Below are positions 5,091 through 5,130 of a stretch of DNA of 5,130 nt, piece after piece. Below the pieces are notes generated by a model, which worked only from the letters and a program-made list of their open reading frames with translations, made no database searches and was not told where the DNA came from. Both the position numbers and the translations under genes were made by a program. The stretch is from contig JAJZCU010000196.1 in assembly GCA_021828935.1 (NCBI GenBank), positions 1-5,130 of the forward strand. Reading direction: 5' to 3'. This DNA is from Planctomycetota bacterium (GTDB lineage Bacteria; Planctomycetota; Phycisphaerae; WQYP01). Numbering within the stretch: the stretch's first letter is position 1; each line of letters begins with the position of its first letter.

Positions 5091-5130
5091 AAGTATGCCC
5101 ATTATGGCCATCGCCTTGCCGAAGGCTGGC
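5091..5130. other. Window end, possible start or end of a further gene
   Basis: On the plus strand an ATG at 5095 (or 5104) opens a frame reading MPIMAIALPKAG to the window edge, with no clear ribosome site. On the minus strand one frame reads PAFGKAMAIMGILLCY and then stops inside the synthase gene, so a convergent gene ending there is equally possible. Twelve codons do not allow a choice. Confidence 0.25.

Noticed and set aside
1..5130. tRNA, rRNA, CRISPR array or insertion sequence
   Set aside because: I saw no cloverleaf-like gene, no conserved rRNA segment, no regularly spaced direct repeats and no transposase frame in the window.

Overview
The window is moderately GC-rich bacterial chromosomal DNA, rather plain in its gene content but with an unusually structured middle. 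The gene types (a secreted galactan hydrolase, a chromosomal-type ParB, an RluA-family pseudouridine synthase) and the weak Shine-Dalgarno signals would fit a free-living polysaccharide degrader. A planctomycete or another PVC-group bacterium is my guess from the overall style, but nothing here proves it.

Layout from left to right. (1) Positions 1-943, minus strand: the N-terminal 314 codons of a secreted GH53 endo-beta-1,4-galactanase, cut by the window edge. (2) Positions 944 to about 1830: nearly 900 bases with no convincing gene. They hold five DnaA-box-like nonamers, one of them followed by a GC-rich spacer, a TAC-TAC-TAC run and an AT-rich stretch. This is the order of the basal unwinding element of bacterial origins. 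A cluster of GTTGAC/GTCAAC motifs follows. I read this as a candidate replication origin, not a demonstrated one. (3) About 1835-2924, plus strand: a GNAT acetyltransferase whose first codons seem to lie in another frame across a T6 run. (4) Positions 2925-3197: two parS-like palindromes and a perfect 24-bp palindrome of a repeat family. (5) Positions 3198-4130: parB. (6) Positions 4143-5090: an RluA-family pseudouridine synthase carrying a second copy of the same palindrome in frame, inside an insert of about 30 residues. (7) Positions 5091-5130: too short to assign.

How the parts may work together: ParB, two parS-like sites just upstream of its gene and a candidate DnaA-box cluster about 1.5 kb away together suggest an origin-proximal segregation locus. 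No parA gene lies next to parB in this window. The GNAT and RluA-family genes are probably neighbours without a shared function, although parB and the synthase gene are only 12 nt apart and may be co-transcribed. The most unusual observation is the palindromic repeat, found once between genes and once inside a translated enzyme.
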